Assembly (NCBI GenBank): GCA_003021085.1
Contig: PXRE01000009.1
Span: 44,106 to 108,105, forward strand
Source of the DNA: Halobacteriales archaeon QS_1_68_20
GTDB taxonomy: Archaea; Halobacteriota; Halobacteria; Halobacteriales; PXRE01
Reading direction: 5' to 3'
DNA length: 64,000 bases
In this document: positions 1 to 8,820 of the stretch, piece by piece
How positions within the stretch are numbered: the stretch's first letter is position 1
How the letters are laid out: each line of letters begins with the position of its first letter
Notes under the pieces: model-generated
Told to the model about the DNA's origin: nothing
What the model saw: the letters and a program-made list of their open reading frames with translations, nothing else
Database searches by the model: none
Translations under genes and position numbers: made by a program

Positions 1-168
1 GTCTGCGTCGGCGCGACCGGCCGGAGCACCGTCGCGCAGGCGCTGTACGGGTCGATCCCGCGCCGCATCGTGGAGTCCGCCGACGGGACCGTCGTGATGG
101 CCCGCGGCGAAGTCCGGACGCCGCGGACGCTCCGTGAAGCCATCGTCCAGCGCCTGAGTCGCAGGTGA
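1..168 (+). CDS. C-terminal end of a UspA-domain protein (partial)
   Basis: The frame is open from the first base and ends at a TGA at 166-168, giving 55 residues. The GATGRS turn near the start, followed by an IPRRIVE helix and a TVVMARGE strand, matches the last strand-helix-strand of universal stress protein (UspA) domains, where the glycine-rich turn binds nucleotide. The tail ends in a basic helix (QRLSRR). The start lies outside the window. It could therefore be a stand-alone UspA or the cytoplasmic UspA domain of an amino-acid permease, as is common in haloarchaea. A second UspA gene follows 88 bases downstream, which suggests a stress-protein neighbourhood. Confidence 0.6.
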   Translation, partial: VCVGATGRSTVAQALYGSIPRRIVESADGTVVMARGEVRTPRTLREAIVQRLSRR

Positions 169-225
169 TCGGGCCGACCGGGGCGGGTCCTCGGTTCGGC
201 ACCGTCGTCGGTGCCCCGTCCAAAC

Positions 226-236
226 GGTTTAATAGC
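226..236 (+). promoter_or_regulatory. TATA box of the UspA gene
   Basis: The sequence ggtttaatagc ends 20 bases before the ATG at 257. This is the spacing expected for a haloarchaeal promoter giving a leaderless or near-leaderless transcript. It supports the chosen start. Confidence 0.5.
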
Positions 237-256
237 TTACTTCCTACACGTCGACC

Positions 257-685
257 ATGACGCCGGTCGTGGCCGACACCGTGGTCGTCCCGCTCGCCAG
301 CGAGTCCGACGCCCGCGAGACGTGCGCCGTGCTCCGGGAGGAACTGGACCCGGGAACGAGGGTCGTGGTCGTCCACGTAATCGAGAAGGGCGGCGGCGGA
401 CTGGACAAGGCCTCCGTCGCCCAGCGCGAGGAGACCGCGGAGGACGTCTTCGCGGTCGCGCGCGGCGAACTGGAGGGATTCGACGTCGAGACGCGCATCC
501 TCTACGACACCGACGTCGCCGAGACGATCACCAGCGGTGCAGACGACGTCGGCGCGGACCTGATCGTCTTCTCGCCCCGGCAGGCCTCGCGGCTCTCCCG
601 GTTGCTGTCCGGTGACGTCGCGCTGGACCTGATCACCGGGACCGACCGGCCGGTGCTCGTGTTGCCGAGCGGGGAGGGGAGTTGA
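257..685 (+). CDS. Universal stress protein, UspA family
   Basis: A 142-residue single-domain UspA protein, the normal length for the family. An N-terminal strand (TVVVPLAS) leads into a Rossmann-like alpha/beta fold. The pattern includes VVVVHVIEKGG after the first helix, a conserved acidic strand region (ADLIVFSP), and a C-terminal DRPVLVLPS strand. The canonical nucleotide loop G-2x-G-9x-G(S/T) is not visible: the position reads SPRQASRLSRLLSGD. It may therefore belong to the non-ATP-binding subgroup. The start at 257 fits a TATA box 20-30 bases upstream. It is followed 7 bases after its stop by a GNAT gene, probably co-transcribed. Confidence 0.85.
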   Translation: MTPVVADTVVVPLASESDARETCAVLREELDPGTRVVVVHVIEKGGGGLDKASVAQREETAEDVFAVARGELEGFDVETRILYDTDVAETITSGADDVGADLIVFSPRQASRLSRLLSGDVALDLITGTDRPVLVLPSGEGS

Positions 686-692
686 CCGACCG

Positions 693-1280
693 ATGGTCGA
701 GATTCGCCCCGTCGACAAATCGGAACTCCTGGCCATCCGCCGACTCCACGAGGAGTCAGTCGGCGACCTGTCGTCGGCGGTTGCCCTGGAGTGGTACCGC
801 GAGAATCCCGACCTGTTCGTGGGCGCGTTCGACGGTCCGGAACTCGTGGGGTACTGCCTGGGACGCGGGAGGAGCGAGGACCTGGCCGAACTCCACGGCA
901 TCGGCGTCCAGGACCCGTACACCCGCCAGGGGATCGGTACGGACCTGCTGGCCCGTTTCGAGGAGGCCGCGGCGGCCGGGTTCGACGGCGTCACCATCAG
1001 ATCGGTGGGCGGCTACGTCGACGAGTTCTACCTGGCCAACGGCTACGAACCCGCCAGCGTCCTCGTCCGACTGCCGGCAGAGGAGGTCCCCGAGGAGTAC
1101 CCCAGAGAGTTCGACGTGGTCGAGGAGCAGGTGGTCGACGGGACGGCGAAACTGTACGTCGACGCCGACGGCCACGACCCCGCGTTCCTCGAATCGGTGC
1201 GGGAGGCCTTCGGCGACCCCGACGCCGTCTACGTCATGGAGAAGCGCAACCTCGACGACGGGTCGGGCGCGATCCGGTAG
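693..1280 (+). CDS. GNAT family N-acetyltransferase
   Basis: A 195-residue protein with one GNAT fold. The strand AELHGIGVQDPYTRQGIGTDLL (residues about 65-87) carries the acetyl-CoA pyrophosphate loop Q-x-x-G-x-G (RQGIGT) of motif A. Motif B follows with FYLANGYEPAS. After residue 125 there is an acidic C-terminal extension (EEVPEEY onward to the end) beyond the usual 150 residues. The substrate cannot be inferred. The gene lies 7 bases downstream of the UspA stop and probably shares its transcript. Confidence 0.85.
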   Translation: MVEIRPVDKSELLAIRRLHEESVGDLSSAVALEWYRENPDLFVGAFDGPELVGYCLGRGRSEDLAELHGIGVQDPYTRQGIGTDLLARFEEAAAAGFDGVTIRSVGGYVDEFYLANGYEPASVLVRLPAEEVPEEYPREFDVVEEQVVDGTAKLYVDADGHDPAFLESVREAFGDPDAVYVMEKRNLDDGSGAIR

Positions 1281-1294
1281 TCGGACCTCGATCT

Positions 1295-1337
1295 TCGGGT
1301 TCGTAGTCCTCGTGGATCCGGTCCATCCGCGCGGCCA
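1295..1337. repeat. Displaced copy of the 3' end of the pterin dehydratase gene
   Basis: These 43 bases are identical to 1479-1521, which encode the last residues ([14 protein letters not shown]) of the dehydratase on the minus strand. The copy is in the same orientation, 184 bases away, and lies outside any open gene. It is best read as a partial duplication of the gene end. Confidence 0.9.
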
Positions 1338-1340
1338 CGA

Positions 1341-1470
1341 TCGACCACCTTTTTCGTCGTCGGGTGTCCTCGGGCGCTCTTCGAGCGCCCTGCGGGCACC
1401 GCTCCTCGAAAAAGCTGGACCAAAACGACCGCCCGCTCCCTCGCGTTCGCTCGGTCGCGTCCGCCGGACG
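1341..1470. repeat. GC-rich intergenic hairpin sequence of haloarchaeal dispersed-repeat type
   Basis: Contains a perfect inverted repeat gggcgctc-ttc-gagcgccc (1372-1390). A tract follows in which short words such as cgctc and cgttcgctcggtcg recur. It lies between the two 43-base copies. Similar GC hairpin tracts occur near 28320-28470 and 36240-36430. It has no coding potential. Confidence 0.5.
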
Positions 1471-1471
1471 A

Positions 1472-1831
1472 TTACTCCTCGGGTTCGTAGTCCTCGTGGA
1501 TCCGGTCCATCCGCGCGGCCATGACGAAGTCGGTCTTGTGCAGGCCGTCGATCTTGTGGGTCCACATCTCGACGCGGACCTCGCCCCACGAGAGGTGGAG
1601 GTCCGGGTGGTGCCACTCCTCCTCGGCGAGTTCGCCCACCTCGTAGGTGAACTCCAGGGCGTCCCGGAAGTCCTTGAACTCGTAGGTGCCATCCAGGTGG
1701 TGGTCGTCGACGACCTCCCAGACGTCGTCCCGGAGTTCGTCGAGGTACTGGTCGTACTCTCCGGCGGTGAGCGGTTCGTCCTCGCTCGTGCAGGCCTCAC
1801 ACTCCTGGTCGGCGAGCGCTGTTTCGGACAT
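1472..1831 (-). CDS. 4a-hydroxytetrahydrobiopterin (pterin-4a-carbinolamine) dehydratase
   Basis: A 119-residue protein of the PCD/DCoH family. It dehydrates 4a-hydroxytetrahydropterin in pterin recycling, and homologues also occur in molybdopterin-related contexts. The core signature is visible: [18 protein letters not shown], then [24 protein letters not shown], holding the paired histidines of the active site, and the closing [16 protein letters not shown] helix. An N-terminal extension carries two cysteines (QECEACTSE). The start at 1831 is the first ATG and precedes the well-conserved LTAGEY segment. The gene is transcribed towards a duplicated copy of its own 3' end. It is divergent from hisS. 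Confidence 0.93.
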   Translation of the reverse strand: MSETALADQECEACTSEDEPLTAGEYDQYLDELRDDVWEVVDDHHLDGTYEFKDFRDALEFTYEVGELAEEEWHHPDLHLSWGEVRVEMWTHKIDGLHKTDFVMAARMDRIHEDYEPEE

Positions 1832-1956
1832 ACGTGGCGGTACGGGTGCGGCCGAAAAGAAGGTTCGTTCGACGGCGTCGTCCGATTGGTATCGGCCTGT
1901 TCTCCGGTCGTCCCGGGAGCGAACCGTTCAAGGCCGCCCTTCCCGAACCCGGGCGT

Positions 1957-3261
1957 ATGTACGACCGCCTGAAGGGGTTCAGGGACTTCTACCCCGAGGA
2001 GATGGCCGGCCGCCGCCGCGCGATGGACGCCGTGGAGGCCAGCGCGGCCCGGTACGGCTTCCGCGAGATCGACACGCCCGCGCTCGAACGCGCGCAGATG
2101 TACGCCGACAAGAGCGGCGACGAGATCGTCGAGGAGATGTACAGTTTCGAGGACAAGGGCGGCAGACACGTGGCGATGACGCCCGAACTGACGCCGACGG
2201 TCGCCCGGATGGTCGTCGACAAGGGCCAGGAACTCAGCAAGCCGATCAAGTGGGTGTCGACGCGGCCGTTCTGGCGCTACGAGCAGGTCCAGCAGGGCCG
2301 GTTCCGTGAGTTCTACCAGACGAACGTCGACGTATTCGGGTCGTCGGCGCCGGAGGCCGACGCGGAGGTGCTGGCGGTCGTCGCGAACGCGTTCGTCGAC
2401 CTCGGCCTCACCAGCGAGGACTTCGAGTTCCGGGTCAACCACCGCGACGTGCTCGGCGGCCTGCTGGCGACGTTCGGCGACGACGTCGACACCGAGGCGG
2501 GCATCCGCGCCGTCGACAAGAGCGCGAAGGTCGAACCCGAGGAGTACTACGACCTGCTGGTCGACGCCGGCCTGACCCGCGACCAGGCGAGCCAACTCGA
2601 CGACCTGCTGAAGGGCGGGGACCTGGACGAGATCGCGGCGTTCGCGGGCACCGACCGCGTGCGCGAGGGCGTCGAGAACCTCCGGGCGATCCTGGCGGTG
2701 ACCGAGGACTTCGGCGTCCGGGAGTACTGCACCCTCTCGCTGGAGACCGCCCGGGGCCTGGACTACTACACCGGCGCGGTCTTCGAGTGCTTCGACTCCG
2801 CGGGGGAGGTCTCCCGCTCCATCTTCGGCGGCGGCCGCTACGACGACCTGATCGAGAGCTTCGGCGGCCAGCCGACCCCCGCGGTCGGCATCGCGCCGGG
2901 GTACGCGACGTTGACGCTACTGCTCCAGCGCGCCGGCGTCTGGCCGGAGGGCGAGGAGGCCATCTCGACGGACTACTACGTCCTGCAGGCCGGCGACGTC
3001 CGCGAGGAGGCCGCCCGGGTCGCCCGTGCGTTGCGGGAACGCGACCACGTCGTCGCGAGCGACGTCGCCGGTCGGTCCTTCGGCGCCCAGATGGACTACG
3101 CCGACTCCATCAACGCCGAGACGGTCGTCATCGTCGGCGAGCGCGACCTGGCCAACGACGAGGTGACGATCAAGGACATGGAGACCGGCGACCAGACCCA
3201 GGTGCCGGTCGAGGACTTCCCGGGCGACCGCCAGCGGCCGACCTACGACGACTTCGCGTAG
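1957..3261 (+). CDS. hisS: Histidyl-tRNA synthetase
   Basis: A 434-residue class II synthetase that charges tRNA-His. Motif 1 lies in the N-terminal region after the start MYDRLKGFRDFYPEE. Motif 2 is visible as FWRYEQVQQGRFREFYQ, with the ATP-binding arginines. The histidine-specific peptide RGLDYYTG is near residue 268. Motif 3 lies in GGGRYDDLIESFGG and VGIAPG. The C-terminal anticodon-binding domain follows (YYVLQAGD to the end). I chose the ATG at 1957 because the conserved family N-terminus begins there, although the frame is open upstream to 1834. It is divergent from the dehydratase gene. Confidence 0.97.
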   Translation: MYDRLKGFRDFYPEEMAGRRRAMDAVEASAARYGFREIDTPALERAQMYADKSGDEIVEEMYSFEDKGGRHVAMTPELTPTVARMVVDKGQELSKPIKWVSTRPFWRYEQVQQGRFREFYQTNVDVFGSSAPEADAEVLAVVANAFVDLGLTSEDFEFRVNHRDVLGGLLATFGDDVDTEAGIRAVDKSAKVEPEEYYDLLVDAGLTRDQASQLDDLLKGGDLDEIAAFAGTDRVREGVENLRAILAVTEDFGVREYCTLSLETARGLDYYTGAVFECFDSAGEVSRSIFGGGRYDDLIESFGGQPTPAVGIAPGYATLTLLLQRAGVWPEGEEAISTDYYVLQAGDVREEAARVARALRERDHVVASDVAGRSFGAQMDYADSINAETVVIVGERDLANDEVTIKDMETGDQTQVPVEDFPGDRQRPTYDDFA

Positions 3262-3321
3262 CGCGGTGGGCCCCCGTCGGCTTCCGGGGCGTTTTTGTGT
3301 TCGTTCGACGACCTGTCGCCC

Positions 3322-3681
3322 ATGTTCGGTGACCTGGTGCAGAGCAAGGGCGAACTCCTGGCGCTGGTGGCGATCCTGACGGCGGGGGGAACGCCGGTCG
3401 CCGCGATACTCGGCCTAGGTATCCTGGTGCCGCTGGTACCGATCGTCGGCTTCGTGCTCCTGCTCCCGTTGATCGCCATCTTCGGCGACCGCCTGTTCGA
3501 GGACGACCCCGAATCGGCGGGCGATCCGCTGGAGGAACTTCGCCAGCGATACGCCCGTGGTGAACTCGACCACGACGAGTTCGAGCGACGGGTCGAACGG
3601 CTGATCGAGACCGAGAACGACCACCGGACGACGACCGAAATCGGGAGCCTCGAACTCAACAAGGTGGTCGAGACGGAGTAA
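3322..3681 (+). CDS. Membrane protein with SHOCT domain
   Basis: A 119-residue protein. Two hydrophobic helices (about residues 10-28 and 31-50, ALVAILTAGGTPVAAILG and VGFVLLLPLIAIFG) form a hairpin anchor. They are followed by a cytoplasmic SHOCT motif, DPLEELRQRYARGELDHDEFERR, with the typical L-x2-L-x3-G-x-I/L-x2-E-F pattern. SHOCT domains are thought to mediate oligomerisation; no specific role is known here. I chose the ATG at 3322 over an upstream TTG. Confidence 0.8.
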   Translation: MFGDLVQSKGELLALVAILTAGGTPVAAILGLGILVPLVPIVGFVLLLPLIAIFGDRLFEDDPESAGDPLEELRQRYARGELDHDEFERRVERLIETENDHRTTTEIGSLELNKVVETE

Positions 3682-3736
3682 CCAGCACTGATCAGTTCCG
3701 CCATTCCTTATCAGGCTCCAGGTCCGAAACCTGGCC

Positions 3737-4549
3737 ATGCGCGCGTTCCGGGTCGCCTACGACGGCACGGCCTACCACGGCTTCCAGCGCCAGCCCGACG
3801 TGCCGACCGTCGAGGACGCGCTGTTCGACGCGCTCCGGGACCTGGGTGTCCTGGCGGCCGACGCGGACAAGCCCTCGGGTTTCGCCGCGGCGGGCCGGAC
3901 CGACGCCGGCGTCTCCGCGCTGGCCCAGACGGTCGCGTTCGAGGCGCCCGACTGGCTGACGCCGCGGGCACTGAACGGCGAGCTTCCGGGGGACGTCCGG
4001 GCCTGGGCCAGCGCGGAGGCACCGCCGGAGTTCCACGCGACCCACCACGCCGCCAGTCGGACCTACGCCTACTACCTCCACGCGCCCGACGCCAGCGCAG
4101 AGCGAGCGCGCGAGGCGGCGACCAGGTTCGAGGGGACCCACGACGTGCACAACCTCACGCCGGACGACGAAGGGACCGTGCGGGCGGTGACGGACGTCGC
4201 GGTGCGCAGGGACGGCCCCTTCCTGGTCGTCCGGATGCGGGCGCCCGGGTTCAGTCGCCAGCAGGTCCGCCGGACCGTCTCGGTGCTGGCCGGGGTTGCA
4301 CGTGACGATGCTGGAACGGAGCGCGTCGACGCGGTGCTCTCGGACCGGGAGTTGACCGGCCCCGAGGGGATTCCGCCGGCGCCGGCCGAACCGCTGGTGC
4401 TGGTCGACGTCGCGTATCCCGACCTGTCGTTCGAGCGCGACGAGGAGGCGGCCGCCAGCGCCCGGGCGGTCTTCGAGCGCCGGCGGGTCGACCGGCAGAC
4501 TGCCGCCCGGGTGGCCGGCGAACTCGCCGCCGGCGTCGATCGAGGCTGA
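3737..4549 (+). CDS. truA: tRNA pseudouridine synthase A
   Basis: A 270-residue enzyme converting uridine to pseudouridine at positions 38-40 of the tRNA anticodon arm. The N-terminal RVAYDGTAYHGFQRQP motif and the catalytic GRTDAGVSA loop (Asp at about residue 56) are intact. Later motifs include HHAASRTYAYYLH and the C-terminal FSRQQVRRTVSVLAGV helix. The length is normal. The start at 3737 is the first ATG after the SHOCT gene, 55 bases downstream, and has the family N-terminus MRAFRVAYDG. A decayed fragment of a surface protein follows directly. Confidence 0.96.
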   Translation: MRAFRVAYDGTAYHGFQRQPDVPTVEDALFDALRDLGVLAADADKPSGFAAAGRTDAGVSALAQTVAFEAPDWLTPRALNGELPGDVRAWASAEAPPEFHATHHAASRTYAYYLHAPDASAERAREAATRFEGTHDVHNLTPDDEGTVRAVTDVAVRRDGPFLVVRMRAPGFSRQQVRRTVSVLAGVARDDAGTERVDAVLSDRELTGPEGIPPAPAEPLVLVDVAYPDLSFERDEEAAASARAVFERRRVDRQTAARVAGELAAGVDRG

Positions 4550-4562
4550 CCGGCGACGGCTG

Positions 4563-4958
4563 GACGCGATCCATTTCCGAACCGTCGGTGAGAAAGGGGC
4601 AGTTCGGCTCGATCCGGGCGAATCCCGGACCGTCACGGCCACCGTCCGACTCGACGAATCGGGCGATCACGTCGTCCGGGCTGACACGGGGTGGGCGAGG
4701 AGCGATCCCGTCGAGGTCGTCGTCGAACCGGATTCGACGCCGGTCTCGACGGAGTCGCCGGACGGTGGATCGGGGCCGAACGACGCATCGGGATCCGACG
4801 ACGCGTCGGGTGACGACGCCACGCCGGGGGCGACCGCGACGGGGACCGCGGCCAGTGCGACAGACGAGGTCGATGAGACCCCGGCAGACGCACCCGGGTT
4901 CGGTCCCGTCGCCGTGGTGCTGGCGCTGACGGTACTCGGTGCGGCGAGTCGGCGGTGA
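4563..4958 (+). pseudogene. C-terminal remnant of a PGF-CTERM surface protein
   Basis: The frame ending at TGA 4956-4958 reads as a beta-sandwich strand pair (EKGAVRLDPGESRTVTATVR, then DPVEVVVEPD) typical of CARDB-like domains. A Thr/Ser/Asp-rich linker follows, then PGFGPVAVVLALTVLGAASR, the PGF-CTERM sorting tail recognised by archaeosortase A. No start codon or signal peptide precedes it, because the frame runs back into truA. It is therefore a 5'-truncated relic of a secreted glycoprotein. The plus-strand domain order and the near-perfect tail make chance unlikely. Confidence 0.75.
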
Positions 4959-4998
4959 CGACGCCGGCCGTCGACCCACACGCGCCGTCGGGCCAGCG

Positions 4999-6669
4999 CT
5001 AGTCGTCGGCCGAGCGTAACCGCAGGACAACGACGCTTCCCCGCGGTTCGTTCGGATTGAACTCGAGGTCGCCACCTGCGGCGGTGACGACCCAGTTGAT
5101 CACCCACAGGCCCAGGCCACTGCCGTGTTTCAGGGCGGTTTCCGTCCCCCGAAGGAGCGTCTCCTGCTCCATGTCGGGGATGCCGGGGCCGTTGTCCGCG
5201 ACCGTCAGGCGGACCCAGGTCGTCCCGTCCTCGACCGTCGAGCGGGTCCTGACCGTCACCTGGGGGTCGGGAGCGTCGTTGTACTCGATCGCGTTCTCGA
5301 CTGCGTTCCGGACGGCGGCGGTGAGGAGTTCGTCGTCCGGCGCGAGGACGCCATAGTCGCCGCCCGGGTCGTACCGGAACGCCGCGTCGGGCCACCGTTC
5401 GCGGCAGTCCGCGAGGATCGACCGGATCGCTGCGTCGACGTCGACGACGATGCGGTCGCCGTCGCGTTCGACCAGCGTCGAGTCGATCCGGGACGCCTCC
5501 CTGCTGAGGTCCGCCAGGCCCCGGGCGACGGTTTCGATGTCCTCCAGCACGTCCTGGCCCTCCTCGTCGACGTGGTCCTCTAGCTGGTCGGCCCACCCGA
5601 TGATCTTGTTGACGTCGTTTCGGAGGTTGTGCCGCAGGATGCGGTTGGTGACCTCCATGCGCTGTTCGTACCCCTTGAGTTCGGTCACGTCCCTGAGGGC
5701 GACGACGTGGCCCACCAGTTCGTCGCGGCGGTCGGTGATCGGGGTGACCCGGTAGTCGTGGAATCGCCTCGACCCCCCGACGTCGGTGCTCTCGACCCGG
5801 CCGTCGAGGCGTGTCACGTCGTCGACCGGGAGGTGGTCGATGGCGTCGGCCCCGACCGTGATGCCGTCGGAGAACGCCTCGCGAGCGGTGTCGTTGACGT
5901 GGACGACGCGGTCGGCGTCGTCGGTCACGAGGATGCCGGTGCCGAACTCCTCGATGGCCCGCTGGCGGGCCTCCGGGCGCAGTTCCAGCAGGTCGAACTC
6001 GAACAGCGCGAGGCCGAAGACGACGCCGGTCAGCGCGAACGTCGAGGAGGTCAGGTCGACGCCGCGAATCGGACTCAGGCCGAGCACGAACGCGACGTTG
6101 GCCAGGGTCGGGACGCCGGCCCCGACGACGAGCAGGCCGGCCTGTCGGCGGTAGATGGTCGCTTCACGGACGAACACCCACGACAGCAGACTGATTCCCA
6201 GCAGGATCAGGAGGTAGGCGTAGACGAGGTGGGCGAAGAACCCGGGACCGAACGTCATCCCGAGGACGGTCGTCGACTCGCCCTCGAGGTGTAGGGCGGT
6301 CCAGATGTATCCGTGCAACGAGTTCGTCCACGTCAACAGCGTCACGAGGATCGGTTCGACGAACAGGAGGCAGATCCGGCGCCGCGTCAGCGCGGTCCCG
6401 AACCCGGCGTACCGCACCGTCAGCACGAACCAGACGACCGGGACGAAGGCCCCGAGCGTGAACGTCACCTTCCCGAGGACGATGAGCACGTCCAGTTCCG
6501 CGGCTGCGAACTCCGCGGCGTCGGACAGCGCCCAGACCGCGATGAGGCCCATCAGCACGACGAACGGCTGGCCGAGCGGGTCGTCGCTGTGTTCCAGTGT
6601 ACTCCAGACTACGACCAGCGAGACCAGCCCCGCGAGCAGAGGGACGGCAGCGTACCCCGGAGACACCAC
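4999..6669 (-). CDS. Membrane sensor histidine kinase (7TM, PAS, HATPase)
   Basis: A 556-residue protein. Seven hydrophobic segments span residues 1-215, matching the histidine kinase N-terminal 7TM domain. A PAS domain follows (about 225-335: IEEFGTGILVTDDADRVV to GHVVALRDVTELKG). The H-box is NRILRHNLRND, with the phospho-accepting histidine near residue 350. The ATPase domain shows the N-box (VRNAVENAIEYN), G1 (DNGPGIP) and G2 (GSGLGLWVINW). The GTG start at 6669 places the first TM at the N-terminus. No response regulator is adjacent, so it is an orphan whose signal is unknown. Confidence 0.9.
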   Translation of the reverse strand: MVSPGYAAVPLLAGLVSLVVVWSTLEHSDDPLGQPFVVLMGLIAVWALSDAAEFAAAELDVLIVLGKVTFTLGAFVPVVWFVLTVRYAGFGTALTRRRICLLFVEPILVTLLTWTNSLHGYIWTALHLEGESTTVLGMTFGPGFFAHLVYAYLLILLGISLLSWVFVREATIYRRQAGLLVVGAGVPTLANVAFVLGLSPIRGVDLTSSTFALTGVVFGLALFEFDLLELRPEARQRAIEEFGTGILVTDDADRVVHVNDTAREAFSDGITVGADAIDHLPVDDVTRLDGRVESTDVGGSRRFHDYRVTPITDRRDELVGHVVALRDVTELKGYEQRMEVTNRILRHNLRNDVNKIIGWADQLEDHVDEEGQDVLEDIETVARGLADLSREASRIDSTLVERDGDRIVVDVDAAIRSILADCRERWPDAAFRYDPGGDYGVLAPDDELLTAAVRNAVENAIEYNDAPDPQVTVRTRSTVEDGTTWVRLTVADNGPGIPDMEQETLLRGTETALKHGSGLGLWVINWVVTAAGGDLEFNPNEPRGSVVVLRLRSADD

Positions 6670-6816
6670 GGGGCGGCTTGACCCGGGTGGTGCATAGTGG
6701 TGTCGGTTCGGTTGCTATTCGGTCGCGGGTGTGGGCACCGTCGTGCTCCTCGGCCGACCCCGGTACGTCCGACTGAGATGCCAACGTTTACCAGCGACGG
6801 ATAGTGAAGGACGTGC

Positions 6817-8607
6817 ATGAGTGCCGTTTCGGAGCGCAGTGAGATCGACGAGGCCTACAAGTGGGACCTCGAGAGCGTCTTCGCGTCGGACGACGAGTGG
6901 GAGGCCGCCTACGAGGAGGTCGGGGAACTGATCGACGAACTGGGGACCTATCGCGGTCGAGCGACCGAGGACGGGGAGACGTTGCTCGAACTGCTGGAAC
7001 TGTACGAGGAGACGATGCGCCGGGTCGAGAAGGTCCGGGCGTACGCCCGGCTGCGGAAAGACGAGGACACTCGCGACCAGCACTACCAGGCGCTGTCGGC
7101 CCGGGCACAGTCGCTCGCCAGCGAGGCCCACAGCGCCGCCAGTTTCCTCGGCCCCGAACTGCAGGAACTGGACCGGTCGGAACTCGAGGATATGATGGCC
7201 GAGACCGATGGCCTGGCGGTGTACGAACACTACTTCGACGACGTCCTGCGGATGAAAGAGCACACCCGCTCGGCGGAGGTGGAGAACCTGCTGGCGGAGT
7301 TCGGGGAGGTCCTCTCCGGGCCCCAGGAGGTCTACCAGATGCTGTCGAACGCGGACGTGGAGTTCCCCACGGTCGAGGGGCCGGACGGGGAGGCGGTCGA
7401 AATCACGAACTCGAACTTCACGACCCTGCTGAAGCGGTCCGACCGTGACTTCCGCCGTCGGGTCTACGAGGGGTACTTCGAGACGTGGGCGGACCTCCGG
7501 AACACGGTCGCCACGGCCTACGAGAAGAGCGTGACCGGCGACGTGAAGGTGGCCGGGGTGCGCGGCTACGACACGGTCCGCGAGGCGGCGCTGGACCGCC
7601 CCAACGTCCCCGTCGAGGTGTACGACAACCTGCTGGAGACCGTCCACGACAACCTGGGCGCACTCCACCGGCACGCGGAACTGAAACGCGAGGCCCTCGA
7701 CGTGGACGAACTCCGGATGTGGGACCTGTATACGCCGCTGGCCAGCGACGAGGAACCAACCGTCGAGTACGAGGAGGCGAAAGAGCACGTCGTCGAAGCC
7801 GTCGGCGCGCTGGGCGAGGACTACCAGTCCCGCGTGGCCGAGGGCCTGGAGTCCCGCTGGGTGGACGTCTACGAGAACGAGGGCAAGCGCTCGGGCGCGT
7901 ACTCCTCGGGCACCTACGACACCCAGCCGTACATCCTGATGAACTACCAGGACGACGTCTCCTCGATGTTCACGCTGGCGCACGAACTCGGCCACTCGCT
8001 ACACTCGCAGTTGACCAGCGAGAACCAGCCGTACGTCTACAGCGACTACGAGATCTTCACCGCGGAGGTCGCCTCTACGGTCAACGAGTCGCTGTTGACC
8101 CGGCACCTGCTGGAGAACGTCGATGACGAGCGGTTCCACCGGCACGTGCTGGACCAGTACCTCGAACGAGTCCGGTCGACGCTGTTCCGCCAGACCATGT
8201 TCGCGGACTTCGAGTTGCAGGCCCACCGGGCCAAAGAGGAGGGCGACGCCCTGACGCCGGACCGTCTGGACGAGATCTACGGCGACCTGAAGGCGGACTT
8301 CTACGAACCGGCCGTGCTGGACGACCACATCGCCCGCGAGTGGATGCGCATCCCGCACTTCTTCCGGGCGTACTACGTCTTCCAGTACTCGACAGGCCTG
8401 TCCGCGGCCGTGGCGCTGGCCCGCCAGATCCTCGACGAGGGCGAACCTGCGGCGGCCCGCTACCGGGAGTTCCTCGAACGCGGGTCGCGGGCCTATCCCC
8501 TGGAGTTGCTCCGGGACGCGGGCGTCGACATGAGCAGCCCGGGCCCCATCGAGACCGCTATCGACGAGTACGACGACCAACTCGACGAGATGGCCTCCCT
8601 GCTGTAG
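6817..8607 (+). CDS. pepF: Oligoendopeptidase F (M3B metallopeptidase)
   Basis: A 596-residue cytosolic zinc peptidase that degrades short peptides. The zinc-binding HEXXH motif appears as TLAHELGHSLHSQ, near residue 390. The downstream Glu ligand lies in EIFTAEVASTVNE. The upstream M3 helical domain starts with YKWDLESVFASDDEWE, the usual PepF N-terminus. The C-terminus has FFRAYYVFQYSTGL, which carries the substrate-binding tyrosines. Length is normal. The ATG at 6817 is 36 bases after a weak AT-rich stretch and is the first in frame. Confidence 0.95.
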   Translation: MSAVSERSEIDEAYKWDLESVFASDDEWEAAYEEVGELIDELGTYRGRATEDGETLLELLELYEETMRRVEKVRAYARLRKDEDTRDQHYQALSARAQSLASEAHSAASFLGPELQELDRSELEDMMAETDGLAVYEHYFDDVLRMKEHTRSAEVENLLAEFGEVLSGPQEVYQMLSNADVEFPTVEGPDGEAVEITNSNFTTLLKRSDRDFRRRVYEGYFETWADLRNTVATAYEKSVTGDVKVAGVRGYDTVREAALDRPNVPVEVYDNLLETVHDNLGALHRHAELKREALDVDELRMWDLYTPLASDEEPTVEYEEAKEHVVEAVGALGEDYQSRVAEGLESRWVDVYENEGKRSGAYSSGTYDTQPYILMNYQDDVSSMFTLAHELGHSLHSQLTSENQPYVYSDYEIFTAEVASTVNESLLTRHLLENVDDERFHRHVLDQYLERVRSTLFRQTMFADFELQAHRAKEEGDALTPDRLDEIYGDLKADFYEPAVLDDHIAREWMRIPHFFRAYYVFQYSTGLSAAVALARQILDEGEPAAARYREFLERGSRAYPLELLRDAGVDMSSPGPIETAIDEYDDQLDEMASLL

Positions 8608-8789
8608 CGGCAGCCGCTGGGAGCGAGACCACGACGCCTGCCGCCCCGGCGGCGGACCGGGAAATCCCGAACGACCATTTATTAGATCGTCGAAAGACTT
8701 AAACGAATGAGGCCGACTCAGCCATCAATTCCCCGTTCGTCTTGCGGTTTCGGTCGTGTGGCAGGCACTAACGCCTCAACCCAAAGGCA

Positions 8790-8797
8790 CTTTTAGG
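8790..8797 (+). promoter_or_regulatory. TATA box of pan
   Basis: The sequence cttttagg lies 23 bases upstream of the pan ATG, the expected distance for a leaderless haloarchaeal transcript. A second AT-rich word, tttattag, lies about 140 bases upstream and could be an alternative promoter. The remaining 8608-8820 region holds nothing else recognisable. Confidence 0.5.
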
Positions 8798-8820
8798 GTG
8801 GGGAGCTAGGACGTGTTGAG

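Noticed and set aside
756..1616. Long minus-strand frame opposite the GNAT gene
   Set aside because: It is a shadow frame caused by high G+C third positions. It runs through the intergenic hairpins and has no protein-like pattern.
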